Assembly: GCF_016908525.1 (NCBI RefSeq)
Contig: NZ_JAFBEB010000003.1
Span: 124,001 to 188,000 of the forward strand
Length of the DNA stretch: 64,000 bases
Origin: Brevibacillus fulvus
GTDB taxonomy: Bacteria; Bacillota; Bacilli; Brevibacillales; Brevibacillaceae
Reading direction: 5' to 3'
Positions 36,115 through 44,266 of this stretch are shown here, one piece after another (within the stretch, counting starts at the first letter, position 1; the number at the start of each line of letters is the position of its first letter). The notes beneath the pieces were generated by a model. It saw only the letters and a list, made by a program, of their open reading frames with translations. It ran no database searches and was not told the DNA's origin. The position numbers were made by a program, and so were the translations under genes.

Positions 36115-36377
36115 CTCGTGAACAGGTTTTACATATCGTCAAGACGGCGATCAGCGAGATTGCCGAACTCGCTCCCGAACAGGTTGCATGGGAATGTGAT
36201 GCATCGCTGGATGATGCCTATGGAATCGGTTCGACGCAGTTGATTGAGCTGATTTTGCTGCTGGAGGAAAAGTTGGCAATTTTGATCGATCAAACCGAGA
36301 TTGAACCGGAAGATCTGCAGAGTATCAATAGTTTGGTTGCGTTTCTTTGCAGGGTACAAGCTGCGGAAAACCTTTGA
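36111..36377 (+). CDS. Acyl carrier protein 4
   Basis: 88 residues. The candidate attachment site is YGIGSTQLIELILLLEEKL (Ser41). It directly precedes the ATP-grasp ligase and PLP decarboxylase genes, so it is the probable aminoacyl carrier of that module, analogous to BtrI. Confidence 0.8.
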   Translation: MTREQVLHIVKTAISEIAELAPEQVAWECDASLDDAYGIGSTQLIELILLLEEKLAILIDQTEIEPEDLQSINSLVAFLCRVQAAENL

Positions 36378-36391
36378 AAAGAGGGAAGAGC

Positions 36392-37771
36392 ATGAACAAC
36401 TTCCTGTCCGCCGCCAGAGCAGCATTTTTGGAGCGAAAATCTGCTCGGCATTTCATCTGGTTGGCAAACTTTGAAGTGGAAGGCGATTGGAAAGACCCGG
36501 ATATTCTTTCACTTCCTGGACTGGCAAACCGCAATACGTATTTGGTTAACAACAGTTTGGCGGAACAGGCTCTGCTGCTGGCGGAAGCCGATGATCTTGT
36601 CCTGTTGAACAAAGCGCCAGACCCTGATTATCTCTACTATTTGCAGCAACTCGGCTTGCCGCAGCCGTCGATTTATATAGCGGGGACCGCCGAACCGCTT
36701 CTCAGGTTAACATCGACTTACTTGCACAACGAGCAAGCCGTGGCGGACCTGAAACGTCTTGCAGCTCAGCAGTATCTTCTTCTTCCCCATGGTACTTCAC
36801 AGATGGAAGAAAAACTGTCCCAACGAACTGGCATCCCGTTAGCCACGGTGAAGGCGCATGTCGCTTCCCGTATCAACAGCAAAGTATACAGCCGCCAAGT
36901 ATGCGAACAACTCGGTATCCGGCAGCCGTTCGGAGCGGCCATCCACTCGCTAACGGCATTGCAGCAGCAGTTTCGGATGATCAAGGCTGCTTCCGCCGGT
37001 TCAGCATTTGTTTTAAAAGATGGCTTGGGCGTCTCCGGAAAAGGGATGCTGCTGATCGACAGTGAGCAACGTTTTGAGCAAGTGTTGCGAATGCTTCAAT
37101 CGATCGCTGCGAAAAAAGGGCATGATCGTGTCCAGATGGTGCTAGAGGAGTGGATCAATAAGCAAAAAGATATCCACTACTCTTTTCTTCTCACCAAATC
37201 GGGCCAAATTAAGCTGGGCTGCATTTTGGAGGCATTTGTCAGCAACGGCGTCCATATGGGACATCTGCATCCGCACAAGCTGACGGAACCAGTCGTAAAG
37301 CAAATCGAGGAGACGATTCTTCTGCTGGGGCGGGAACTGGCGAGAGAGGGGTATTTTGGAATAGTAGGTGTAGATGCGATGTTGGCGGAGGACGGCACTT
37401 TCTACCCTTGCCTGGAAATCAACGCTCGCTTTAACATGTCGACATACCATTCGCGAATTTTTTCTGAGTGGTTGTCCCAGGAAAGCTTCGTGATCGCTCG
37501 CGCCTACCATTTTCGTAAAACGCATTCTATTCCGTTTGCTCGCCTGCGGACAGCGATGGCTGATTTGCTGTTTACCCGCGAGAAAGGAAAAGGCGTGTTC
37601 ATTAACGGATTCTCCACGGTAAATCTGGAAGAGACGCAGAAGGGCATAAGTTCCAGCAGGTTATATGCGATGCTGGTTGGGAGCAGTCGGGAAGAGTGTC
37701 GGGAGCTGCAAGCATCTTTGCTTGCACGATTGGAACAGATGGAGGGGGTGTTGATCGGACGTGACATCTAA
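36392..37771 (+). CDS. ATP-grasp ligase, BtrJ-like (aminoacyl-ACP formation)
   Basis: 459 residues. The central AFVLKDGLGVSGKGM is the ATP-grasp glycine loop with Lys, and CLEINARFNMSTYH is the metal-binding E-x-N end motif. With an ACP before and a BtrK-like decarboxylase after, the natural role is ATP-dependent loading of an amino acid side-chain carboxylate (glutamate in butirosin) onto the ACP. ATG 36392 follows AGAGGGAAGAG; the longer frame overlaps ACP 4. The amino acid substrate is inferred. Confidence 0.75.
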   Translation: MNNFLSAARAAFLERKSARHFIWLANFEVEGDWKDPDILSLPGLANRNTYLVNNSLAEQALLLAEADDLVLLNKAPDPDYLYYLQQLGLPQPSIYIAGTAEPLLRLTSTYLHNEQAVADLKRLAAQQYLLLPHGTSQMEEKLSQRTGIPLATVKAHVASRINSKVYSRQVCEQLGIRQPFGAAIHSLTALQQQFRMIKAASAGSAFVLKDGLGVSGKGMLLIDSEQRFEQVLRMLQSIAAKKGHDRVQMVLEEWINKQKDIHYSFLLTKSGQIKLGCILEAFVSNGVHMGHLHPHKLTEPVVKQIEETILLLGRELAREGYFGIVGVDAMLAEDGTFYPCLEINARFNMSTYHSRIFSEWLSQESFVIARAYHFRKTHSIPFARLRTAMADLLFTREKGKGVFINGFSTVNLEETQKGISSSRLYAMLVGSSREECRELQASLLARLEQMEGVLIGRDI

Positions 37772-37792
37772 AAGAGGAGGGGAAAAGTAACG

Positions 37793-39058
37793 ATGGAGAA
37801 AAAAGGGGAACGTCTTACCTATTCATTCATTCGTGAGCTTGCCGCAAGTTACTCGACACCGCTCTATATATACGATCTTGAAACCGTTCAGAGGCAGATT
37901 GACAAAATCAGGAGCAAGATGCACCCAAGCATCAAATTGTTTTATTCAATGAAAGCCAATCCGAATCCGACATTGGTTCAACGAATTTATCAAACCGGGG
38001 TGAATATTGAGCTTTGTTCTCTGCTGGAGTTGGCGGCAGCGCAAACGGCTGGTGTGGCTGCGGAACGAATGATGTACCTGGGGCCGGGGAAATCTGCTGA
38101 AGAAATTCGCACCATCATGGATCAAGGTGTGCGGTACTTTGTTGCCGAATCGCTTCAGGAGCTGGAGCTGATCGAGCAAATTGCTCAGGAAAAGAGGAAA
38201 ACAGTCCCAATCGGTGTACGGATCAACCCGGAGGTGGCGGTCAGGGGGGCAAGGCTGCAAATGGGAGGGAAAGCCCGGCAGTTCGGCATCGACGAAGGGC
38301 AATTTCCCGATGTTTTGCGAAAGCTGCAGGTGCTGCCGCATTTGCGGCTTTGCGGGATTCACACCTATCATGGCACGCGAATATTATCGGCGAATACGAT
38401 TGCCGAGAATATCCGGTACATCCTGTCCTTTGCAGAGCGAATCATTGAAATGTATGGGGTGAAGCTAAACTTTGTCGGTATAGGCGGGGGATTTGGCATT
38501 CCCTATTTTGCTGGAGAAAAGGAACTGGATCTCGACGAGCTGGGACAAGCATCATACGGAACGGTTGAACAATTTCTGCAAAAGCAGCCTGAAACGGAAA
38601 TTTTGATGGAATCAGGCCGCTACCTTGTTGCCGAAGCCGGTGCTTATGTAGCCCAAGTCAGATACACCAAGCGTTCACAAGGGGTTCATTTTGCGGTCAC
38701 AGATGGCGGCACCCATCACCATGCAGCGGCCGGCGGCTCAGGAAATGCTTTTCGGAAAAACTTTCCGATTGTTGCTTACGTTCCTGAACAAAGAGCTGAA
38801 CAAGAATATGAACTTGCCGGTCCGCTTTGTACTCCCAATGATTTAATCGGCAAAAAGGTTCGCCTGCCCGAGTTGCATCCGGGTGACTACATTGCCGTGC
38901 TGAAATCCGGGGCATACGGGCTGACCGCCAGTCCAGCCTTGTTTTTAAGCCATCGTTTGCCGCGTGAAGTATTGCTGGAGAGAGGAAAAGTGACGCTGAT
39001 TCGCGATGTCGATGAGTATATCATTCCCAAGCTGCGCAAAGAGAGCAACACGGACTGA
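37793..39058 (+). CDS. Fold-III PLP-dependent decarboxylase, BtrK-like
   Basis: 421 residues. PLP Lys54 is in FYSMKANPNP; GIGGGFGIPYF binds the phosphate, and GGTHHHAAAGGSGNAFR followed by NFPI is characteristic of the BtrK and exosortase-associated branch rather than true diaminopimelate decarboxylase. The active-site Cys is in GPLCTPND and the Tyr in SGAYGLTASP. It should decarboxylate an aminoacyl-ACP, giving for example a 4-aminobutyryl-ACP. Translation is set up by AGAGGAGGGG. Confidence 0.85.
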   Translation: MEKKGERLTYSFIRELAASYSTPLYIYDLETVQRQIDKIRSKMHPSIKLFYSMKANPNPTLVQRIYQTGVNIELCSLLELAAAQTAGVAAERMMYLGPGKSAEEIRTIMDQGVRYFVAESLQELELIEQIAQEKRKTVPIGVRINPEVAVRGARLQMGGKARQFGIDEGQFPDVLRKLQVLPHLRLCGIHTYHGTRILSANTIAENIRYILSFAERIIEMYGVKLNFVGIGGGFGIPYFAGEKELDLDELGQASYGTVEQFLQKQPETEILMESGRYLVAEAGAYVAQVRYTKRSQGVHFAVTDGGTHHHAAAGGSGNAFRKNFPIVAYVPEQRAEQEYELAGPLCTPNDLIGKKVRLPELHPGDYIAVLKSGAYGLTASPALFLSHRLPREVLLERGKVTLIRDVDEYIIPKLRKESNTD

Positions 39059-39143
39059 CGGAAGGATCGCTTGACGAAGCAAATCTGTGGCAATAAAATT
39101 AACAGTAATTTACAAATATAAGAAAGATTAGGGAGTGATTCGT

Positions 39144-39500
39144 ATGTCTCGTCTATTGCAACGTATTGATAGCGTGTTTTTGGTAGTAAAAGAGTTTGAG
39201 AAAGCCATTACATGGTATTCAGAGACACTTGGGCTGGAAATCCGTTTTCGCAACAACGCAATTGCCGCGTTTAACGTCGGCAGTTCTGACAATACGGCGC
39301 TGACTCTGGTTAATGCCGATGTGTTGGCAGAGGGAGAGGTGCATCCGCAATTTAATTTCTTCACGGAAGATATTGAAGCTGCCCATGCCTATTTCACGGA
39401 ACGAAAAGTAGACGTGGGACCGATCCGCGACTATGGTGATATGCGGACGTTTGATTTTAAAGACTTGGACGGGCATACCTTAAATGTCGTGACCTTCTGA
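39144..39500 (+). CDS. VOC (glyoxalase/bleomycin-resistance fold) protein 1
   Basis: 118 residues with one complete betaalphabetabetabeta unit: RIDSVFLVVKEFEKAITWY, then VHPQFNFFTEDIEAAHAYF and FDFKDLDGHTLNVV. The first metal-ligand His is replaced by Asp/Ser. Could be an isomerase, a resistance protein that binds the product, or a lyase. A near relative lies at 40426. Confidence 0.75.
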   Translation: MSRLLQRIDSVFLVVKEFEKAITWYSETLGLEIRFRNNAIAAFNVGSSDNTALTLVNADVLAEGEVHPQFNFFTEDIEAAHAYFTERKVDVGPIRDYGDMRTFDFKDLDGHTLNVVTF

Positions 39501-39530
39501 TTTATCGCCAAAACGTCTTTATAAAGTAAC

Positions 39531-39566
39531 AAACCCTTCCGCCACATGTTGGTTGGAAGGGTTTTT
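39531..39566. terminator. Bidirectional terminator
   Basis: AAACCCTTCC pairs with GGAAGGGTTT and is followed by more T. It lies between the convergent VOC 1 and PhyH 4 genes. Confidence 0.88.
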
Positions 39567-39594
39567 GCTTATGATTACGATCGGTACGGATGAA

Positions 39595-40404
39595 TCACCT
39601 GTTGGGCTCGGACAATTTGGAGAGAGTCCCGTATTTTTCGTAGGGAAGTTTGTCATTCATATAGTAGCGTCTGCGTTTTCGTTCGCCTGTCCGCGAGACA
39701 AGGTCGCGATTGAACATGCTCATTCTCTCGACGCTTTCTGGTACGTAATGCGTCAAGAATACTTGTCGCCAGTCATTTTCGCTGATGTTGTCGTAGGAGC
39801 CATGATAAAGATTCCCGTTGAAAATGACGGCATCGCCCGGTTCTGTTGTCAGATCGACTATCTGGTAGCCTTCGGGAACTTCCAGCACAGGGTATAATCC
39901 GCTGGTCTCCCCTGTGGGATACTGAATGGCAAACTGCTGTGTTCGCGGGATGACATAAAGGCCGCCGTTTTCCCGGCTGGTATGATCGATGCTGATCCAA
40001 ACAGAGTAACAGGTTCCAGGATCGGCCGAAATCAAGAAATTATCCTGATGGTTGGGAATTCCCGCTTTCCCCGCTGTTTTAAAGTAATAGTAGGAAGTGA
40101 TGGCATACATCTCTTCCCCGCTGATCTGCTCTAGGATATCCATGATCGTCGGGTGGATCATATACGGGATGATGTTGGGATTTTTTTGATGAGGGTAGTT
40201 GAGACGGGCAAACAGGCTGTCCAGCGGATTGGAGGGATCTTGTACGATGGCCCCTGTTTTCACCTGCTCGGACCATACTTTGCAACACTCGCTTTTTAAC
40301 GCAAGCACTTCCGAAGCGGATAGCGCTCCTTTTACTACTAGATATCCTTCCCCATCATAAAAGTTTTTTTGCTCCTGCGACAGTTGGTATTGGTAATGTG
40401 TCAT
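39595..40404 (-). CDS. PhyH-family dioxygenase 4
   Basis: About 269 residues. HxD is in IPNHQDNFLI, the second His in GNLYHGSYDN and Arg in NDWRQVFLTHYV. It belongs to the same subfamily as the 18113-20677 trio (EGYLVVKGALSASE). ATG 40404 is preferred; ATG 40425 is in frame but without a clear binding site. Directly follows VOC 2 in a two-gene minus-strand operon. Confidence 0.85.
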   Translation of the reverse strand: MTHYQYQLSQEQKNFYDGEGYLVVKGALSASEVLALKSECCKVWSEQVKTGAIVQDPSNPLDSLFARLNYPHQKNPNIIPYMIHPTIMDILEQISGEEMYAITSYYYFKTAGKAGIPNHQDNFLISADPGTCYSVWISIDHTSRENGGLYVIPRTQQFAIQYPTGETSGLYPVLEVPEGYQIVDLTTEPGDAVIFNGNLYHGSYDNISENDWRQVFLTHYVPESVERMSMFNRDLVSRTGERKRRRYYMNDKLPYEKYGTLSKLSEPNR

Positions 40405-40425
40405 GCCATCGATCAACTCCATCAT

Positions 40426-40773
40426 TTAAAAATTACAGACATGAAACAGATTTCCATGCAAGTCTCTAAAATCGAAAGCCAGCACCGAACCGTAATCTTT
40501 GATTGGCGTTACATCGACGCCGTTGGCAGAGAGAACACGGTGCGCCTTGTATATATCGTTTGCATAAAGATTGAAGACGGGATAGACCCCATTTTTGATC
40601 GCGTCTTTGCAGAGCAAGGTGAACGGAGTTTGGCCACCCGCATGAAACGTGCACATTCGTTCGTCTCGCCAGCGAATGGACAGATTTAAATTCTCGATGT
40701 ACCACTTGATCGATGCTTCAAAATCGGCTGCTTCCAAAAAAACCGTATCAATGCGTTGAAAAAGCTCCGACAT
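40426..40773 (-). CDS. VOC-fold protein 2
   Basis: 115 residues, similar to 39144 over its whole length (FQRIDTVFLEAADFEASIKWY; FDFRDLHGNLFHV). GAGGAGG stands before the ATG. A paralogue of VOC 1 co-transcribed with a dioxygenase; both may act on the same oxidised intermediate. Confidence 0.75.
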   Translation of the reverse strand: MSELFQRIDTVFLEAADFEASIKWYIENLNLSIRWRDERMCTFHAGGQTPFTLLCKDAIKNGVYPVFNLYANDIYKAHRVLSANGVDVTPIKDYGSVLAFDFRDLHGNLFHVCNF

Positions 40774-40877
40774 GAATCTACCTCCTCACGATATGGAAAC
40801 GGGGACCCCGCTTTTTACCAAAATAGCGTTTCCGCAAGGGAGAAGCCATAAATTGTTCGTTAACGCCACGTAATCGA

Positions 40878-40912
40878 GAGAAACCCAGAGAAGCAAGTCA
40901 AAAAAAGAAGAG
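40878..40912 (+). promoter_or_regulatory. Putative shared operator, copy C
   Basis: GAGAAAC-x2-AGAGAAG-x4-TCAAAAAAA-x2-AGAG resembles copies A and B and lies 65 bases before the start at 40977. TAAGAT at 40933 may be the -10. The divergent VOC 2 operon shares this region. Confidence 0.4.
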
Positions 40913-40976
40913 TGCGGGAAATGGGCAGACGGTAAGATGGGAAGTATCTTCGGACGAACATAAGGAGGTGATGGAG

Positions 40977-41798
40977 ATGTCGACAGAACTGCCAAACTTG
41001 TCGGAAGCGGTTGCATTAACAGAAACGCAAATCGAAAGCTTTCGTACAAACGGGCATATTTTACTGACGAATGTGCTGTCTTCCAGGGAGATCGCAGCCT
41101 ATCGTCCGCATCTTACAGAAACAGTAGAGATGTGCCAACGGGAATTAGAAGACAAACTGGCCAAAGGCGAAGTGGACGAGGAACTGCTTGGTCCGATCAA
41201 TTTAAGGGAACGAAACGAGCGTTATTACCAATTCGTGACCGCCCGTCGTTTCGCTAAACTGGCAGCAGAACTGCTGGGCGTAGAAGGCGTGCGAATTTAT
41301 CGCGACAACGCCATTTTCAAAAAGCCGGGAGCCGTTTACACCCGTTGGCATCAGGATAGTGACTTGACTGCTCTCGATACCGACCAAATCGTGACCATTT
41401 GGATCCCGCTTGTTGATCTTCCTGCAGAGATAGGTTCAATGAAATTTATCTCAGGTTCCCATAAGTTAAACAACCGTACGGAAAGTGCGATGCTAAAGCT
41501 GCGCAAAGCGACTCGCCAAAACTTGCCAACTGCGTGGTATGGCGCGATGAACGCGGGAGATGTGACTTTTCACTATGGCTGGACGTTGCACAGTGCAAAC
41601 GGCAACCCAAGCGAGATTACACGAGAGGTCATAACGATCATGTACTTTGCTGATCGGGCGAAAATCGTTACAGAGGAGGAAGAGATCGGTTTTGACCTAA
41701 AAAAACATCTTGCGGAATTTTTTCCGGGAGTGCGACCTGGGGAAGTAGCAGCCAGTCCGCTCAATCCATTGGTTTATACCACAAGTTCGGCTCCCTAG
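40977..41798 (+). CDS. PhyH-family dioxygenase 5 (divergent type)
   Basis: 273 residues, less like the other four. HxD is in TRWHQDSDLTAL, the second His in GWTLHSANGN and Arg in ITREVITIMYF. The region AEIGSMKFISGSHK is typical of the wider PhyH family. ATG 40977 follows TAAGGAGGTG with good spacing. An AraC-type regulator gene follows. Confidence 0.85.
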   Translation: MSTELPNLSEAVALTETQIESFRTNGHILLTNVLSSREIAAYRPHLTETVEMCQRELEDKLAKGEVDEELLGPINLRERNERYYQFVTARRFAKLAAELLGVEGVRIYRDNAIFKKPGAVYTRWHQDSDLTALDTDQIVTIWIPLVDLPAEIGSMKFISGSHKLNNRTESAMLKLRKATRQNLPTAWYGAMNAGDVTFHYGWTLHSANGNPSEITREVITIMYFADRAKIVTEEEEIGFDLKKHLAEFFPGVRPGEVAASPLNPLVYTTSSAP

Positions 41799-41852
41799 AG
41801 GGGGAGCGTTCCTATTGAAATCGGGTTGTCTCAAACGTTTGGGGGGATCGTT

Positions 41853-42542
41853 TTGCTTGTCATCTGGGAAGTCGATTCAGCTGCCAGCCATCGGCAGGAA
41901 ACGCTGACTGTCAATCAGCATGAGACGGCTCCATTTGTATATGTGCATTCCTTTGCGGAAGTGAAAAAACTCGTGGAGGAGGGAGAATGCAGCCGGTTAT
42001 TGATCGTTTGTGCGAACGATACTCTGCCTGACAACTATGATCTAACCGCCTTTTTCGCAAAAACGGCGGTTTATTTATTTACTTCGGCGCAGAAAGAAGC
42101 GAAGCTCATCCTCCATTTTTTGCTTTACCAATGGATGACGAACGACTTTTCTTTTATTGCCGTCGAAGAAGAAGGCGAGCGAGTCGATGACCGTACGGAT
42201 ACCGGACAAATCAATTGGAACAATTCCCTGAAATATATTCACGAAAACTTGTTTGACAACAATCTTTGTCTGGAGGATGTGGCCAGTCTCAATTATGTGT
42301 GCAAATGGCATTTTTCCAAGCTGTTTAAACGGAAACTCGGCGTTACATTTCGGGAATATATTATTCGCGAACGGATCGAGGAAGCGAAAAGACGGCTTCA
42401 ACGCGATGACTCGATCACGGATGTCTGTTATGCCGTTGGTTATGGAGACTTGACTCACTTTGGCCGAATTTTTCGCCAACGGGTCGGGATGACGCCTTCC
42501 GACTTCCGGCAGAAATATCGGCGAAAACAACGCTCTGGTTAG
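41853..42542 (+). CDS. AraC-family regulator 1
   Basis: About 229 residues. The C-terminal 100 are a double helix-turn-helix (LEDVASLNYVCKWHFSKLFK; ITDVCYAVGYGDLTHFGRIF). The N-terminal 100 are not a cupin sensor; they resemble a small alpha/beta receiver-like domain without phosphorylation residues. GGGGGGAT lies six bases before TTG 41853. Related to the regulator at 58416. Confidence 0.82.
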   Translation: MLVIWEVDSAASHRQETLTVNQHETAPFVYVHSFAEVKKLVEEGECSRLLIVCANDTLPDNYDLTAFFAKTAVYLFTSAQKEAKLILHFLLYQWMTNDFSFIAVEEEGERVDDRTDTGQINWNNSLKYIHENLFDNNLCLEDVASLNYVCKWHFSKLFKRKLGVTFREYIIRERIEEAKRRLQRDDSITDVCYAVGYGDLTHFGRIFRQRVGMTPSDFRQKYRRKQRSG

Positions 42543-42580
42543 AAATACCGATTGGGATAAAGTTGCAAGGGGGACAACGG

Positions 42581-43390
42581 ATGTATTATGAAACGTTCTT
42601 TGAATTGAGCGATCAAGGCAAACTGGCCGGGATTTTGCATTTGCCTCCACCGTCCATGCGGCCATGTCCGATTGTCATTTATTGTCCAGGGAAAAATGGG
42701 GAACGGTATGAAGTGCACCGCTTGGCAGTCAAATTTGCCCGTCAACTGGCGGAGTTGGGCATTGCGTTTCTCCGTTTTGACTATTACGGAATGGGGCTGA
42801 GCGATGGCGAATACCATGAGATGACAACCAGCACGAAAGTATCGAATATCAAAAAAGCGTTTCAATACATTCGCTTGCAGCCAGAGATTTTACCCGATGA
42901 AGTGGCTTATCTCGGCTTTAGTGACGGGGCACGAATTGCCCTGATGGCTGCCCTTGAGACCGGTGTAGACCGGATCGCTTTATGGAGTCCGCTGTTTTAC
43001 GAATTTGCCGGAAATCATCCGAACAATAAACCTCCCCGCTTTTGGCGTCACCCGATTTATCCGCGGATGATGGTAATGCCGTGGGCCGGGCTCTGGGTAG
43101 GCATGAATTTTTATTACGATTTGAAAACGATCAATATTGAGCAGAAGATCAATGCTTATCAGGGAGAATCATTGATTGTGTATGGCGATGACGATCCGCT
43201 GATAGCCGAGGAATTTGTCCATCTCAAAACGGAAGCATGTCACCTCTACCGGGGAGATGATGCCCATCAGGTCTACAAGGTGGCGGGTGCCGGCCACCTG
43301 TTTACTTCCCGTGCTTTGGAAGATCGTTTAATGGGATATACCGCGGATTGGTTATGCAAAAAATTTGCGCTTCGGACGAATGAGGGATAA
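42581..43390 (+). CDS. Alpha/beta hydrolase, intact nucleophile (pair member 1)
   Basis: 269 residues. The elbow is GFSDGARIAL with Ser114, an Asp candidate is in YGDDDPLI and His in GAGHLF, so the triad is complete. It lies in tandem with a degenerate relative. This pairing plus a BtrK-like decarboxylase resembles the two hydrolases of exosortase-A-associated loci. It could be a thioesterase or an acyl-releasing enzyme for an ACP product. Confidence 0.82.
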   Translation: MYYETFFELSDQGKLAGILHLPPPSMRPCPIVIYCPGKNGERYEVHRLAVKFARQLAELGIAFLRFDYYGMGLSDGEYHEMTTSTKVSNIKKAFQYIRLQPEILPDEVAYLGFSDGARIALMAALETGVDRIALWSPLFYEFAGNHPNNKPPRFWRHPIYPRMMVMPWAGLWVGMNFYYDLKTINIEQKINAYQGESLIVYGDDDPLIAEEFVHLKTEACHLYRGDDAHQVYKVAGAGHLFTSRALEDRLMGYTADWLCKKFALRTNEG

Positions 43391-43392
43391 CG

Positions 43393-44259
43393 ATGTGGAC
43401 CCAGAAACGCTTTGGCCCTGATCGGGGCATCTATGCTGTGGTTGAGCAACCGGAGATGTGTACCGGAGCCAAACCGTTGGTTGTTACGTTGGCTGGTTTG
43501 GGACAAGCGATGAGTGAGAAAAACTATCTTTTCTCCAATCTTCGCAAAAGGCTGGCGCTGGATGGACATTGGATTGTGCAATTTGACTATCGCGGACATG
43601 GTGACAGTTACGGTGAGCTAGGGGAAACCAGCATATCGAGTATGGTGAATGATACATTGACTGTTTTGGAAGAAATCACGCTCGTGGACAAACCGAGCCG
43701 TGTGTATCTGATCGGCAATGCGCTTGGAGCCGTAATCGCCCAAACAGTTGCGCTGCATTGGGAAGAGCGAACGAAAATCGAGAGCGTTCCAATACTGATC
43801 TCGCCTTTTTTGGATAAGCTGCCTCCCGCGAAGGAAGTGTTTGCCGCGGAAACGTTGGCTCGCCTGGAAAAGGAAGGCGTGATTGATTCACAAATCCTTG
43901 TGCCGGGCTTCGATTATTACCAACTCACTGACTTTGATCCGGTGCAATTTGATTACATCACACGGCTGGGTGCCCATCTGCTCTATTTGCACGGACAATG
44001 CATCGGCAAACGAATGCTGGACGAGCTGGATGAACTGGAACCGGTTTCGTTGTACAACCAAAATAAGCATGGTCTTCATCTCATTTGTGGGGAACTTGAT
44101 GTGGAAACATGGGAAAGTGCGAGAAAGCTGGAGCGAGTCAACTTGTATCGTCTTTCCGATGTGACCCACTTTTTTCGGCATCCGGCAGCGATGGACCAAC
44201 TCATTGAAATTGTTCGAACGATTTTGACAGAAGATTCCCATTACAGAAAGGAAAGGTAG
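43393..44259 (+). CDS. Alpha/beta hydrolase-like protein without Ser nucleophile (pair member 2)
   Basis: 288 residues. The elbow is IGNALGAVIAQ, with Ala110 in place of the nucleophile, although DYRGHGDSYG and VTHFFRHP with His remain. It follows member 1 after two bases. It probably works as a non-catalytic partner or binds an acyl group. Confidence 0.78.
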   Translation: MWTQKRFGPDRGIYAVVEQPEMCTGAKPLVVTLAGLGQAMSEKNYLFSNLRKRLALDGHWIVQFDYRGHGDSYGELGETSISSMVNDTLTVLEEITLVDKPSRVYLIGNALGAVIAQTVALHWEERTKIESVPILISPFLDKLPPAKEVFAAETLARLEKEGVIDSQILVPGFDYYQLTDFDPVQFDYITRLGAHLLYLHGQCIGKRMLDELDELEPVSLYNQNKHGLHLICGELDVETWESARKLERVNLYRLSDVTHFFRHPAAMDQLIEIVRTILTEDSHYRKER

Positions 44260-44266
44260 ATGGCCG

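Noticed and set aside
37793-39058. Lysine biosynthesis diaminopimelate decarboxylase
   Set aside because: The GGTHHHAAAGG region and neighbouring ACP and ATP-grasp genes fit the BtrK type better than LysA.
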